Notes: generated by a model from the letters alone, not told the origin. DNA of 7,259 nucleotides from Spirochaetales bacterium (GCA_017998025.1 JAGODW010000068.1:1-7259); one strand, 5' to 3'; counted from the first letter of the stretch, positions 1 to 6,816 are shown. Numbers and translations are program-made.

Positions 1-599
1 GATTTTAATACGTTTTTTGCATAGTCAGCATTGTACTGGGACAGACCGGAAATAATACTTGCATGACTTTGAATAATGTATTCTCCCTGTTCGATCATTC
101 GGTTCTGAGTCCCCCGTAATGCAAAAAAGTTTGTTAAAGGGAGCTGTTTAAACGTTTCAAACAGCCGTGCATTATCACTTAGCTCTACAATTCTGGAATG
201 AAATTCAATATCTTTCGACATACAAAAAACGGTTTGTTTCTCCCGGATCGCTTTCGCGAGGTCTGCATTTATCGTCTCCAGGCTTTGGATATGTTCTATA
301 GGAATCTGCTTTTCGCATATGATGTCAATTGCTAAAGATTCGAGGGATAGTCGGATCCGTGTATATTCTATAATATCCCGATCCGTTAACTCGATTACAT
401 ACGTGCCTTTTCGGGGTATTGTTCTTACAATCCCTTCCTGTTCTAAACGAAGGAGGGCTTCTTTCACCGGGGTCATGCTTACATTTAGTCTGGAGGCGAT
501 TTTTTCATAGAGAAGCCGATCTCCCGGCTTATAGACTCCGGAAAGGATCTCATCCTTCAATTGTTCAAAAACGCGTTCACCCAGTGTGTTGTTTATCAT
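1..599 (-). CDS. GntR family transcriptional regulator, FadR (FCD) subfamily, C-terminus cut by window edge
   Basis: Read on the minus strand from ATG at 597-599, the frame stays open to base 1, giving 199 codons; the family is usually about 215-240 residues, so roughly the last 20-40 residues are missing. An N-terminal winged helix covers about residues 5-70: 'KPGDRLLYEKIASRLNVSMTPVKEALLRLE' in two parts, with the typical TPVKEAL recognition helix (43-49) and the wing RKGTYV (63-68). The all-helical FCD effector domain begins near residue 75. Three of its usual metal ligands are visible: D130 and H134 in DIEFH, and H179 in QSHASII; the fourth histidine would fall just past the edge. Such proteins normally bind carboxylates or sugar-acid intermediates through this metal and release DNA. 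The gene diverges from the transport operon, so it is the probable local regulator. Domain assignment is firm; the ligand is unknown. No strong Shine-Dalgarno precedes the start. Confidence 0.92.
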   Translation of the reverse strand, partial: MINNTLGERVFEQLKDEILSGVYKPGDRLLYEKIASRLNVSMTPVKEALLRLEQEGIVRTIPRKGTYVIELTDRDIIEYTRIRLSLESLAIDIICEKQIPIEHIQSLETINADLAKAIREKQTVFCMSKDIEFHSRIVELSDNARLFETFKQLPLTNFFALRGTQNRMIEQGEYIIQSHASIISGLSQYNADYAKNVLK

Positions 600-611
600 A
601 CTATATACTCA

Positions 612-640
612 TCTTTAATAGGGAATATTGGAAATGTCAA
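612..640 (-). promoter_or_regulatory. Candidate sigma-70-type promoter of the GntR regulator gene
   Basis: On the minus strand a perfect -35 box TTGACA (635-640) is followed after 17 bases by TAAAGA (612-617), a weak 3-of-6 match to TATAAT. The predicted transcription start near 605 lies only about six bases before the regulator's ATG, which implies a very short or leaderless mRNA. The -35 is convincing; the -10 is not strong, so the exact start is uncertain. Confidence 0.5.
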
Positions 641-656
641 GCAATTTACAAAAAAT

Positions 657-682
657 ATTTTCGTATAAATTTTTTCGAAAAT
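657..682. repeat. AT-rich inverted repeat in the divergent promoter region, candidate operator or UP element
   Basis: ATTTTCG (657-663) and CGAAAAT (676-682) form a 7-bp inverted repeat with a 12-base spacer. The right arm also sits in the 10-bp perfect palindrome TTTTCGAAAA (672-681). The element lies between the two divergent -35 boxes and just upstream of the plus-strand promoter. It could be the binding site of the GntR protein, an alpha-subunit UP element, or merely a product of the AT-rich composition. It does not match a regulator consensus I can name. Confidence 0.35.
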
Positions 683-685
683 TCA

Positions 686-713
686 TTGACAACGATGGAA
701 TCTATGGTAAACT
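686..713 (+). promoter_or_regulatory. Sigma-70-type promoter of the transport operon, extended -10
   Basis: A perfect -35 TTGACA (686-691) is followed after 16 bases by TAAACT (708-713), a 4-of-6 match to TATAAT, preceded by the extended -10 dinucleotide TG at 705-706 (TGGTAAACT). The predicted start is near 720, leaving a leader of about 35 bases before the binding-protein ATG at 754. The upstream sequence is strongly AT-rich, as expected for a well-expressed promoter. Its position rules out any binding-protein start upstream of it. Confidence 0.7.
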
Positions 714-740
714 AAATGAGAAAGAAAATTTCAAGGAACA

Positions 741-746
741 GGGAGG
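741..746 (+). promoter_or_regulatory. Ribosome binding site fixing the start of the binding protein
   Basis: GGGAGG lies seven bases before ATG 754. The reading frame stays open upstream to a TTG at 628, but that start lies before the promoter and would bury the signal peptide 42 residues inside the protein, so 754 is chosen. Confidence 0.85.
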
Positions 747-753
747 CTTATCT

Positions 754-1809
754 ATGAAGAAATCAGTGGTATGGGGGATCATCTTTTGCCTTAGCATAAC
801 CCTTGCGTTTGCAGGCGGTTCAAAAGAAGAAAAATGGGATAGATCCAATGTAGTAATGAAGGGGACGGATACAGCCGTTCGAGCTGCGGATTTTGGGTAT
901 AAAGCAGTTCCGAAGAGGCCCTATACGATTGCTGTGGTGGTGAAGAGTGCTGCCATACCCGTATGGGAGTCCCATTTAATAGCTGCGAAAAAAGCCGGGC
1001 AGGATATGGGAGTGAAAATCTTAGACTATGCACCTGCTAAAGCGGACAATGTAGAAGAACAGAAAAGGATCCTTGAGGATCTGGTTACCGCAGGTGTGGA
1101 CGCAGTCGTACTGGCTCCAGCGAACACAGAGGCGGTCCGAGGGCCTGTTAATGATTTAATCAAGGCAAAAATTCCTGTGATCTATGATAACACCATGGGC
1201 CCTTCGGATGTGGATTATCTGACCTATGTAGGAATCGACAATGCAGAAGCAGGAAAGATGATCGCAATGGAAATTGCCAAACGGATGGATGGCAAGGGCA
1301 ATCTTCTTGTACTGGAAGGAGTTCCGGGTCAGGCAACATCCGACCTGCGAACAAAAGCAATTATGGATTATATCCAGGCGAATTTCCCTCAGATCAAGGC
1401 AGAGCGAGCAGTTACAAACTGGCAGTTCGATAAAGGGCGTCAGGTTACCGAAGACTATATTACCAAGTGGGGTACATCCTTAAAAGGCATTGTTGCGGTA
1501 GGAGGTAACCAGGCCGAAGGAGCTGTAGAGGCTGTAAAAGCGGCAGGCATGCAGGGGAAAGTGATTATCGGAGGATTCGATGTTCAGGAACCCCAGTATG
1601 TAGCCGTAGAACGAGGGGATGAGGCCTTTACCGTTTCTCAGGGCGTATTTGACCAGGGCTACCTTAGTGTAGTGGCTGCTATTCGGGCTTTAAATGGAGA
1701 GAAGGTACCCCGATACATACAGACACCGATCACGATTGTAACAAAAGAGAACTTAAAAGAAATGGATGAAAGACCTGAGGCATTAAAGGCACGGAAAGTT
1801 GCCTTTTAA
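754..1809 (+). CDS. Periplasmic sugar-type substrate-binding protein (RbsB-like, Peripla_BP_4)
   Basis: This 351-residue protein would capture the transported ligand in the periplasm and deliver it to the permeases. A type I signal peptide covers residues 1-20 (MKKSVVWGIIFC... LAFA), cleaved before GGSKEE; there is no lipobox cysteine. The mature protein has the two-lobed type I fold beginning at TIAVVVKS (58-65). By-eye alignment to E. coli RbsB places likely ligand contacts at W71, D145-N146 (RbsB D89-R90), R199 (R141), N222-W223 (F164 region), N252 (N190), D276 (D215) and Q296 (Q235). Family motifs include YVGIDNAEAG (158-167) and GGFD (273-276). Keeping D145, R199, N252, D276 and Q296 fits a hydroxylated, sugar-like ligand; N146 in place of Arg argues against simply calling it a ribose binder. 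It is the first gene of the operon, with its own promoter and strong RBS, and a stable hairpin follows it, an arrangement that often lets the binding protein outnumber the membrane components. Confidence 0.92.
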   Translation: MKKSVVWGIIFCLSITLAFAGGSKEEKWDRSNVVMKGTDTAVRAADFGYKAVPKRPYTIAVVVKSAAIPVWESHLIAAKKAGQDMGVKILDYAPAKADNVEEQKRILEDLVTAGVDAVVLAPANTEAVRGPVNDLIKAKIPVIYDNTMGPSDVDYLTYVGIDNAEAGKMIAMEIAKRMDGKGNLLVLEGVPGQATSDLRTKAIMDYIQANFPQIKAERAVTNWQFDKGRQVTEDYITKWGTSLKGIVAVGGNQAEGAVEAVKAAGMQGKVIIGGFDVQEPQYVAVERGDEAFTVSQGVFDQGYLSVVAAIRALNGEKVPRYIQTPITIVTKENLKEMDERPEALKARKVAF

Positions 1810-1828
1810 TTACGGGACGGAGTTCTGA

Positions 1829-1856
1829 GCAGCCTGGAAGGTAGCTTCCAGGCTGC
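1829..1856 (+). promoter_or_regulatory. Perfect 12-bp intergenic hairpin without U-tract (mRNA-stabilising or attenuating element)
   Basis: GCAGCCTGGAAG (1829-1840) and CTTCCAGGCTGC (1845-1856) are perfect reverse complements around the four-base loop GTAG. The stem starts 19 bases after the binding-protein stop. The following sequence, CATAAAATTGAGG, has no run of T, so it is not a standard intrinsic terminator on the plus strand. Its likely role, by analogy with hairpins after malE- and rbsB-type genes, is to protect the upstream message from 3' exonucleases or to reduce read-through, raising the ratio of binding protein to transporter. Confidence 0.75.
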
Positions 1857-1912
1857 CATAAAATTGAGGCGGGGCCTGAACAGAGCAGAGAAATTATCTC
1901 TATAGGAACCAC

Positions 1913-3433
1913 ATGAAACCGTTACTGGAAATGCAGAACATAACAAAGATTTTTCCCGGAGTAGTGGCTCTGAAAGATGTAAATTTTAATCTGGAGCCAG
2001 GGGAAGTACATGTTCTTTTAGGGGAGAACGGAGCAGGGAAATCTACCCTTATGAAAGTTCTTGCAGGAGCATACAAACCGGAAAAAGGAGAAATCTTTTT
2101 AAAGGGAGAAAAAGTAACGATTCAGAACCCTGGCCATGCGCAAGAGCTGGGAATTGGGATTGTATATCAGGAATTTAATTTAGTTCCCTACCTTACCGTG
2201 GCTGAGAATGTTTTTATTGATCATTTTCCCTGCAAGCGATTGGGACTGATAGACCATGCAAAAATGCATAAGGAAGCTCATGATCTTTTGTGCAGTATGA
2301 GCATGAATGTAGATACCCATGCTTTAATTACAGAGATCAGCACAGCCCAGCAACAGATGGTGGAAGTTGCTAAGGCGATGAAACACAAGTCGCAGATTCT
2401 CATTCTGGACGAACCCACTTCGTCTTTGACGGAACGGGAAATTGAGCAGCTATTTACCACCATTCGAGAACTAAAAGCAAAAGGGATCGGCATTATTTAT
2501 ATTTCCCATCGTATGCAGGAGCTGTGGGAAATCGGAGACCGGGTAACTGTTCTCCGGGATGGAGAGTATGTGGGTACGCGGAACCTAAAGGAAACTACGC
2601 CAAATGAGTTGGTTACCATGATGGTAGGGCGGGAAGTTTCATTTCTTTTTAAACGCGATTATTGTCCACCGGGAGAGGAGATTTTACGGGTAGAACATCT
2701 CTCCTCTAACATACATAAATTGAAAGATATAAATCTTTCGGTACGTAAGGGAGAGATTGTAGGATTAGCCGGATTGGTAGGTTCCGGACGAACAGAACTT
2801 GCCCGAACTATCTTTGGACTGGAACCGTATTCGGAAGGGAAAATTTATCTATTCGGTCAAGAGCTGGGATCCTATTCCTCCTCCGATGCGGTAAAACAAG
2901 GAGTAGCCCTTCTTCCAGAAGATCGGAAAAACCAGGGGCTGGCCTTGATTTTGTCTGTAGGAGAAAACATCGTAATGGCCAGCCTGGAACGGCTGTTTCC
3001 CCGAAAGTTTATCCATAAGCGTAAGGAACAGGAAGTGGTTTCTAAATTCATTCAAAACCTGCGGATCGTAACTCCCAATGCAAACCGCCAGGTACAGTTC
3101 CTTTCCGGGGGAAACCAGCAGAAAGTTGTCCTATCGAAATGGCTTTGCACCGAAGCGGATTTGTTCATATTTGATGAACCTACCCGGGGAATCGATGTGA
3201 ATGCGAAGGCAGAAATCCATGAATTCATGAATGAGCTGGTTAAAAACGGGGCTGCAATCCTGATGATTTCATCGGAGTTGCCGGAAGTGATAGGGATGAG
3301 CGACCGCATCTACGTTATGCGGGAGCGAAAGATCGTAGCTGAACTGCATCACGATGAGGCAACTCAGGAAAAAGTAATTATGTATGCCACAGCTGCAGAT
3401 CAAGCAATCAAACAGGAGAGTTGTAAAGAATGA
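1913..3433 (+). CDS. ABC transporter ATPase with two nucleotide-binding domains (RbsA/MglA family)
   Basis: This 506-residue cytoplasmic protein powers import by a CUT2-type carbohydrate transporter; the family is usually about 500 residues. The first domain has Walker A GENGAGKST (37-45), Q-loop Q86 in VYQEF, the family-type signature STAQQQMVEVAKA (143-155), Walker B ILILDEP (162-168) with E167, and switch H199. The second domain has the degenerate Walker A GLVGSGRTEL (287-296) with Arg in place of Lys, signature LSGGNQQK (397-404), Walker B LFIFDEPTRGID (417-428), and ISSE where the switch His would be. This asymmetry, one competent and one degenerate site, is normal for RbsA, MglA and AraG. 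ATG 1913 has AGGA at 1904-1907. The stop overlaps the first permease start (ATGA, 3430-3433), implying coupled translation. Family assignment is very firm; the substrate is not determined by this subunit. Confidence 0.97.
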   Translation: MKPLLEMQNITKIFPGVVALKDVNFNLEPGEVHVLLGENGAGKSTLMKVLAGAYKPEKGEIFLKGEKVTIQNPGHAQELGIGIVYQEFNLVPYLTVAENVFIDHFPCKRLGLIDHAKMHKEAHDLLCSMSMNVDTHALITEISTAQQQMVEVAKAMKHKSQILILDEPTSSLTEREIEQLFTTIRELKAKGIGIIYISHRMQELWEIGDRVTVLRDGEYVGTRNLKETTPNELVTMMVGREVSFLFKRDYCPPGEEILRVEHLSSNIHKLKDINLSVRKGEIVGLAGLVGSGRTELARTIFGLEPYSEGKIYLFGQELGSYSSSDAVKQGVALLPEDRKNQGLALILSVGENIVMASLERLFPRKFIHKRKEQEVVSKFIQNLRIVTPNANRQVQFLSGGNQQKVVLSKWLCTEADLFIFDEPTRGIDVNAKAEIHEFMNELVKNGAAILMISSELPEVIGMSDRIYVMRERKIVAELHHDEATQEKVIMYATAADQAIKQESCKE

Positions 3434-4389
3434 AACGTTCAAGACCCTTCCGTTTCTTGCATCTGCTCCAGAAGGTGCAGCCCGTATTCTGGGTTACCTT
3501 TTGTATGATGATAGTCTTTGGATTCCTTTCTCCCCGATTTCTATCCTTTCATAACATTGTTAACCTATTTCAACAGGGAGCTGTACTCCTTGTGGTAAGC
3601 GCAGCCGCTACCCTGGTAATCCTTAGCGAAGGGCTGGACCTTTCTTTAGGAGGCGTGCTAACCCTGTCGGGTATTACAAGTGTACTGGCATTAAACAACG
3701 GGGTACCGGTTGCTCTTGCTATTCTAATAGGAGTTCTAACCGGGCTCAGCTGTGGGGCTGTTACAGGAGTCTTAATTTCTGTATGTCAAATGCCTCCGTT
3801 CATTGCAACGCTGGGGATACAGGGTGTCTACTACGGCTTATCGTTGGTCCTTACAAACTCTGTTGCAATTCTTACACGAAATAAAACATTTATTTTCTTT
3901 GGAAGCCGGATTGGGTACATTCCCATGGCTGCAATATGCGGGGTGAGTATTTTTGTATGTGTCCTCTACGTGTTTCATAACACCAGATTCGGCCGATATG
4001 TGGTAGCCATCGGAGGGAATGAAGCGGGAACCCGGCTTTCTGGTGTGAATACGGTTTTCTGGAAATGGCTCATTTACACGGTGGCAGGGGGAATAACAGG
4101 ATTAGCCGGTGTTTTGCTGGCCTCCCGATTGGAAGCGGCAGATCCGATCGTGGGAGTAGGATGGGAGTTCGATGCAATTGCTGCTACGATCCTTGGAGGA
4201 ACCAGCTTCCAGAAAGGAAAAGGCGGGGTAGCGGGAACAGCGCTGGGTGTATTACTGATTACGGTGGTTCGAAACGGATTGAATGTGATCGGGACTCCCT
4301 CAATCCTTCAACCAGCCTTAATTGGAACGATTTTGATTGTTGCCATCGTGATTCAGGTGGGAATCTCCATGCGAAAACAGGGTGTGTAG
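3430..4389 (+). CDS. ABC transporter permease, RbsC-like (BPD_transp_2), first of two
   Basis: This 319-residue inner-membrane protein forms part of the translocation channel. Hydrophobic segments occur at about 18-34, 49-66, 71-88, 92-118, 123-143, 162-183, 211-232, 245-257, 266-285 and 294-313, consistent with the eight to ten helices of the family. Characteristic motifs are EGLDLSLGGVLTLSG (67-81, the usual GGIDLSVGS element), PPFIATLGI (122-130), GRYVVAIGGNEAGTRLSG (188-205) and DAIAATILGGTSF (248-260) followed by GKGGVAGTALG. It conforms closely to the family consensus. It starts inside the ATPase stop codon, with AGGAG at 3414-3418, and the second permease begins seven bases after its end. 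It probably forms a heterodimer with that partner and docks the double ATPase. Confidence 0.95.
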   Translation: MKRSRPFRFLHLLQKVQPVFWVTFCMMIVFGFLSPRFLSFHNIVNLFQQGAVLLVVSAAATLVILSEGLDLSLGGVLTLSGITSVLALNNGVPVALAILIGVLTGLSCGAVTGVLISVCQMPPFIATLGIQGVYYGLSLVLTNSVAILTRNKTFIFFGSRIGYIPMAAICGVSIFVCVLYVFHNTRFGRYVVAIGGNEAGTRLSGVNTVFWKWLIYTVAGGITGLAGVLLASRLEAADPIVGVGWEFDAIAATILGGTSFQKGKGGVAGTALGVLLITVVRNGLNVIGTPSILQPALIGTILIVAIVIQVGISMRKQGV

Positions 4390-4396
4390 ATTAAAT

Positions 4397-5380
4397 ATGG
4401 CAAAAAAATTTAGAGTTCTGGAAACAGTAGATCCGAATGTACTTTCTAGCCTGGGACGGGTGGCAGCCCTTGCTATCGTTTGCATAGGAATGGGATTTAT
4501 TTCCCCTGTTTTTTTCAGTCCCCGGAATATCATCCTTGTTGTTACCAATGCGTCGGTGATGGCAATCCTGGGCGTAGGACTCACCATAACGGTTATAACC
4601 TGCGGGCCGGATCTTTCGGTGGGTTCCATCTTAACGATAGCGGCCGTGGTAGCGGTAATCATGGTCAAGGCAGAAGTGAATTTCATTATTGCCTTCCTTG
4701 CAGCGTTGTTGCTGGGGACCCTCCTGGGAATTCTAAACGGATTTCTCGTGGCAAAGGTAGGACTCCCTTCCTTTATAAGCACGTATGGACTCCAGTGGGC
4801 CCTATTTGGATTCGCATACGTGATCCTGAAGGGGTATGTTATCTACGATTTCGATGCAGATTTTCGGTTTATCGGGAATGGACTTTTTGCAGGGGTAGTT
4901 CCCATGCCCATCGTGGTAATGCTTTTAGTGGTTGCTCTGGGTTGGTTCATCCTGAGGAAAACGACCCTGGGAAGGATGTTCTACGCTACGGGGGCAAACA
5001 AGGTTGCTGCTCAAATGTCGGGGATTAACACAGGGAAGGCGATTTTTCTTGCCTTTGGAATAAGCGGATTCCTATCAGCCCTCGCAGGATTAGTACTGGT
5101 TGCCCGGATAAACGCGTGCCAGGCGGATATCGGGAAGAATATCCTATTATCTTCATTAGCAACCGTATACATGGGAGGAACCCGGGCAACGGGAGGGCAG
5201 GGAGGCGTATTCGGCACTTTGATCGGAGCACTGATCATGACAGTAGTAGAAAATGCGATGAACCTGTTAGGGGTACCCAGCGTCTGGCGAAATGCTATTA
5301 CCGGTACTCTGATTATTTTTACAGTTCTGGCAAATCTGTGGGTGAGTAATCGGCTGGAAAAAGTTAGTACAAAAACTTAG
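4397..5380 (+). CDS. ABC transporter permease, RbsC-like, second and more divergent
   Basis: This 327-residue inner-membrane permease has about ten hydrophobic segments (for example 22-40, 51-68, 75-91, 96-119, 168-186, 214-236, 269-290, 299-315). It keeps the family landmarks in altered form: CGPDLSVGSILTIA (69-82, Pro replacing the usual Ile), LPSFISTYGLQ (123-133), GRMFYATGANKVAAQMSG (192-209) and LATVYMGGTRATGGQGG (254-270). Where the first permease has DAIAATILGGT, this one has LLSSLATVYMGGT, lacking the usual acidic residue. The two are therefore old paralogues rather than a recent duplication, and a heterodimeric channel is likely. ATG 4397 gives the conventional MAKKF start, though the only SD-like bases (AGGG, 4379-4382) are far upstream; a GTG at 4382, overlapping the previous stop region, would add five residues. 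Translation is probably coupled to the preceding gene. Confidence 0.93.
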   Translation: MAKKFRVLETVDPNVLSSLGRVAALAIVCIGMGFISPVFFSPRNIILVVTNASVMAILGVGLTITVITCGPDLSVGSILTIAAVVAVIMVKAEVNFIIAFLAALLLGTLLGILNGFLVAKVGLPSFISTYGLQWALFGFAYVILKGYVIYDFDADFRFIGNGLFAGVVPMPIVVMLLVVALGWFILRKTTLGRMFYATGANKVAAQMSGINTGKAIFLAFGISGFLSALAGLVLVARINACQADIGKNILLSSLATVYMGGTRATGGQGGVFGTLIGALIMTVVENAMNLLGVPSVWRNAITGTLIIFTVLANLWVSNRLEKVSTKT

Positions 5381-5389
5381 GAGGAATCA

Positions 5390-6457
5390 ATGATCCCAAA
5401 AACTATGAAGGCATGTCAGCTGGTGCAGTTCAATAAGATGGAAATACGGGAAGTTCCTGTCCCGAAACCAGGTCCGGGGGAAGTTCTATGCCGGATTCGA
5501 GCCGTAGCGATCTGTGGAACAGATCCGGAGATTATCTTCGGGCATCATGAAAAGAAAGGGTGGCCTCCTCGCTTTCCTTTTACCCTTGGACATGAGTGGG
5601 CCGGGGAAGTGGTAGCTCTGGGGGATGGGGTAACCGAGTTTCAGATGGGAGACAGAGTGGCAGGAGAAGCCCACAAAGGATGTGGAGAATGTGAAAACTG
5701 CATGAACGGCCGTTATACCCTCTGTTTGAACTATGGAAAAGAGGAAAAGGGACACCGGCATTACGGATTTACGGTACCGGGCGCTAACTGCGAGTACAAT
5801 GCGTATTCTACCAAAGCCTTAAGAAAAATTCCGGATAATTTAAGTTTCGTTCATGCTTCTCTTCTAGATACGGCCGGTGTGGCTCTTCATGGAATTGATA
5901 TGATCGGTGTAACGGCTGGGGGTATCGGAGCAGTCTGGGGACCCGGCCCAATAGGATTATGCGTCATGCAAATGATGAAAGGCATGGGAGCCAGTACAGT
6001 CATTATGGTAGGTAGGAAGCATCGGCTTAAAGTTGCCGGGGAGATCGGGGCGGATATCCTGATCGATTTCGAGAAAGAAGACCCGGTAAAAAGGATTTTG
6101 GAGATCACGGACGGAAAGGGAGTAGATGAAATCCAGGAATGTTCCGGGGCTTCCGTTGCCCTTAAGGAGTGTCTTGGTTCCGTAAGGAAGGGTGGAAAAA
6201 TCAATCTGATCGGATTCTATGAGGATTACAAAGTGATTTTACCTCCCGTTACTTCTATTGTAATGAATGAAATTACTATTACCGGGTCCAGGGCCAATCC
6301 AAACGTATCTGATCGAGTTTTGAATATGTTTTCTGCAGGGATCGTGAAGGGAGATAAGGTGGTTACCCATACGTTCCCCCTGGAACAGTACGAACAAGCT
6401 CTCGATACGTTTGTGAACCGGAAGGATGGGGCTATTAAAGTAGTGGTGGAACCCTGA
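5390..6457 (+). CDS. Zinc-dependent medium-chain alcohol/polyol dehydrogenase
   Basis: This 355-residue cytoplasmic enzyme of the sorbitol/threonine dehydrogenase-like MDR group would oxidise an alcohol of the substrate with NAD(P)+. Catalytic zinc ligands are C42 (ICGTD, 41-45) and H68-E69 (GHEW), with D160 (LLDTAG) probably standing at the position of the Glu in the usual EP motif. A structural zinc site is formed by C98, C101, C104 and C112. The Rossmann half has GPGPIG (184-189). The second strand ends VGRKHR (207-212): no acidic residue is present and Arg/Lys/His follow, which suggests NADP(H) rather than NAD(H). The start is fixed by AGGAGG (5379-5384), five bases ahead of the ATG and overlapping the permease stop. 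It sits in the transport operon, so it probably acts on the imported compound; the exact substrate cannot be assigned. It is an ordinary family length and appears intact. Confidence 0.93.
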   Translation: MIPKTMKACQLVQFNKMEIREVPVPKPGPGEVLCRIRAVAICGTDPEIIFGHHEKKGWPPRFPFTLGHEWAGEVVALGDGVTEFQMGDRVAGEAHKGCGECENCMNGRYTLCLNYGKEEKGHRHYGFTVPGANCEYNAYSTKALRKIPDNLSFVHASLLDTAGVALHGIDMIGVTAGGIGAVWGPGPIGLCVMQMMKGMGASTVIMVGRKHRLKVAGEIGADILIDFEKEDPVKRILEITDGKGVDEIQECSGASVALKECLGSVRKGGKINLIGFYEDYKVILPPVTSIVMNEITITGSRANPNVSDRVLNMFSAGIVKGDKVVTHTFPLEQYEQALDTFVNRKDGAIKVVVEP

Positions 6458-6471
6458 AAAGGATAGATTGT

Positions 6472-6816
6472 ATGCAAATAGTAAGAAAAGGCGAACGGGG
6501 TACGTACGTTCCCCCGGGGCATGATGCAGCGGTTACTGCAGAGAAATTATTCGATCCAACCAATGGTTGTAGCAAAGTAGATGTCCATATAACAACCTTT
6601 GCTCCTCATACGGGAATGGAAGAAGAGATCCATCCTTTTTCTGATCATGTGCTCTATATGCTGGAAGGCGAACTGGAAGCAAGACAGGGGGGGAAGACTG
6701 TATCCCGGATCGGAAAAGGGGATAGCCTCCACATACCGGCAGGAGAATCTCATCAGATCGTGAATCCTTCCTCTAAACCGGCCACTTTTGTGGCTGTTAC
6801 CGTACCACCCGCTTAG
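6472..6816 (+). CDS. Small single-domain cupin (Cupin_2), atypical metal-binding motif 1
   Basis: This 114-residue protein is one conserved beta-barrel with little else. Cupin motif 2 is perfect: G83, P89, G91, H94 and N98 in GDSLHIPAGESHQIVN. Motif 1 (about 48-66, ending VLYMLEG) departs from the usual HxH-x4-E: the positions read E52-I-H54-PFSD-H59, so the first His is replaced by Glu and the Glu by His. The likely metal set is thus E52/H54/H59/H94, still compatible with a metalloenzyme. Small Cupin_2 proteins of this size include KdgF-type enzymes that open unsaturated uronates, as well as isomerases and lyases; that is only an analogy of size and fold. AAAGGA (6458-6463) precedes ATG 6472 by eight bases, and the gene lies 14 bases after the dehydrogenase. 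It probably acts on, or after, the dehydrogenase product. Confidence 0.85.
   Translation: MQIVRKGERGTYVPPGHDAAVTAEKLFDPTNGCSKVDVHITTFAPHTGMEEEIHPFSDHVLYMLEGELEARQGGKTVSRIGKGDSLHIPAGESHQIVNPSSKPATFVAVTVPPA

Noticed and set aside
319..715. Plus-strand open frames across the regulator and spacer.
   Set aside because: They are antisense to a clear GntR protein, have no domain-like sequence, and one of them runs through the promoter region.
628..753. Longer binding-protein start at TTG 628, adding 42 residues.
   Set aside because: It would begin upstream of the promoter at 686-713, has no SD, and would place the signal peptide internally; ATG 754 has GGGAGG at ideal distance.
754..813. Cysteine at residue 12 of the binding protein as a lipobox.
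   Set aside because: It lies inside the hydrophobic core preceded by I-I-F, which does not fit even the relaxed spirochaete lipobox; AFA-GG is the better cleavage site.
1829..1856. Intrinsic terminator after the binding protein.
   Set aside because: The stem is strong but is followed by CATAAAATTG with no T-run, so plus-strand intrinsic termination is not supported.
2771..2800. Broken Walker A (GSGRT) in the ATPase as a sign of inactivation.
   Set aside because: A degenerate second Walker A with Arg is normal for the RbsA/MglA family.
4382..4396. GTG start at 4382 for the second permease.
   Set aside because: It overlaps the previous stop and adds only MCRLN; ATG 4397 gives a conventional MAKKF start. 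The SD is weak for both, so this is a preference and not a certainty.
4318..4782. Minus-strand open frame of 154 codons across the permease junction.
   Set aside because: It is antisense to two well-supported permeases, low-complexity in Thr/Arg/Ala, and has no recognisable motif.
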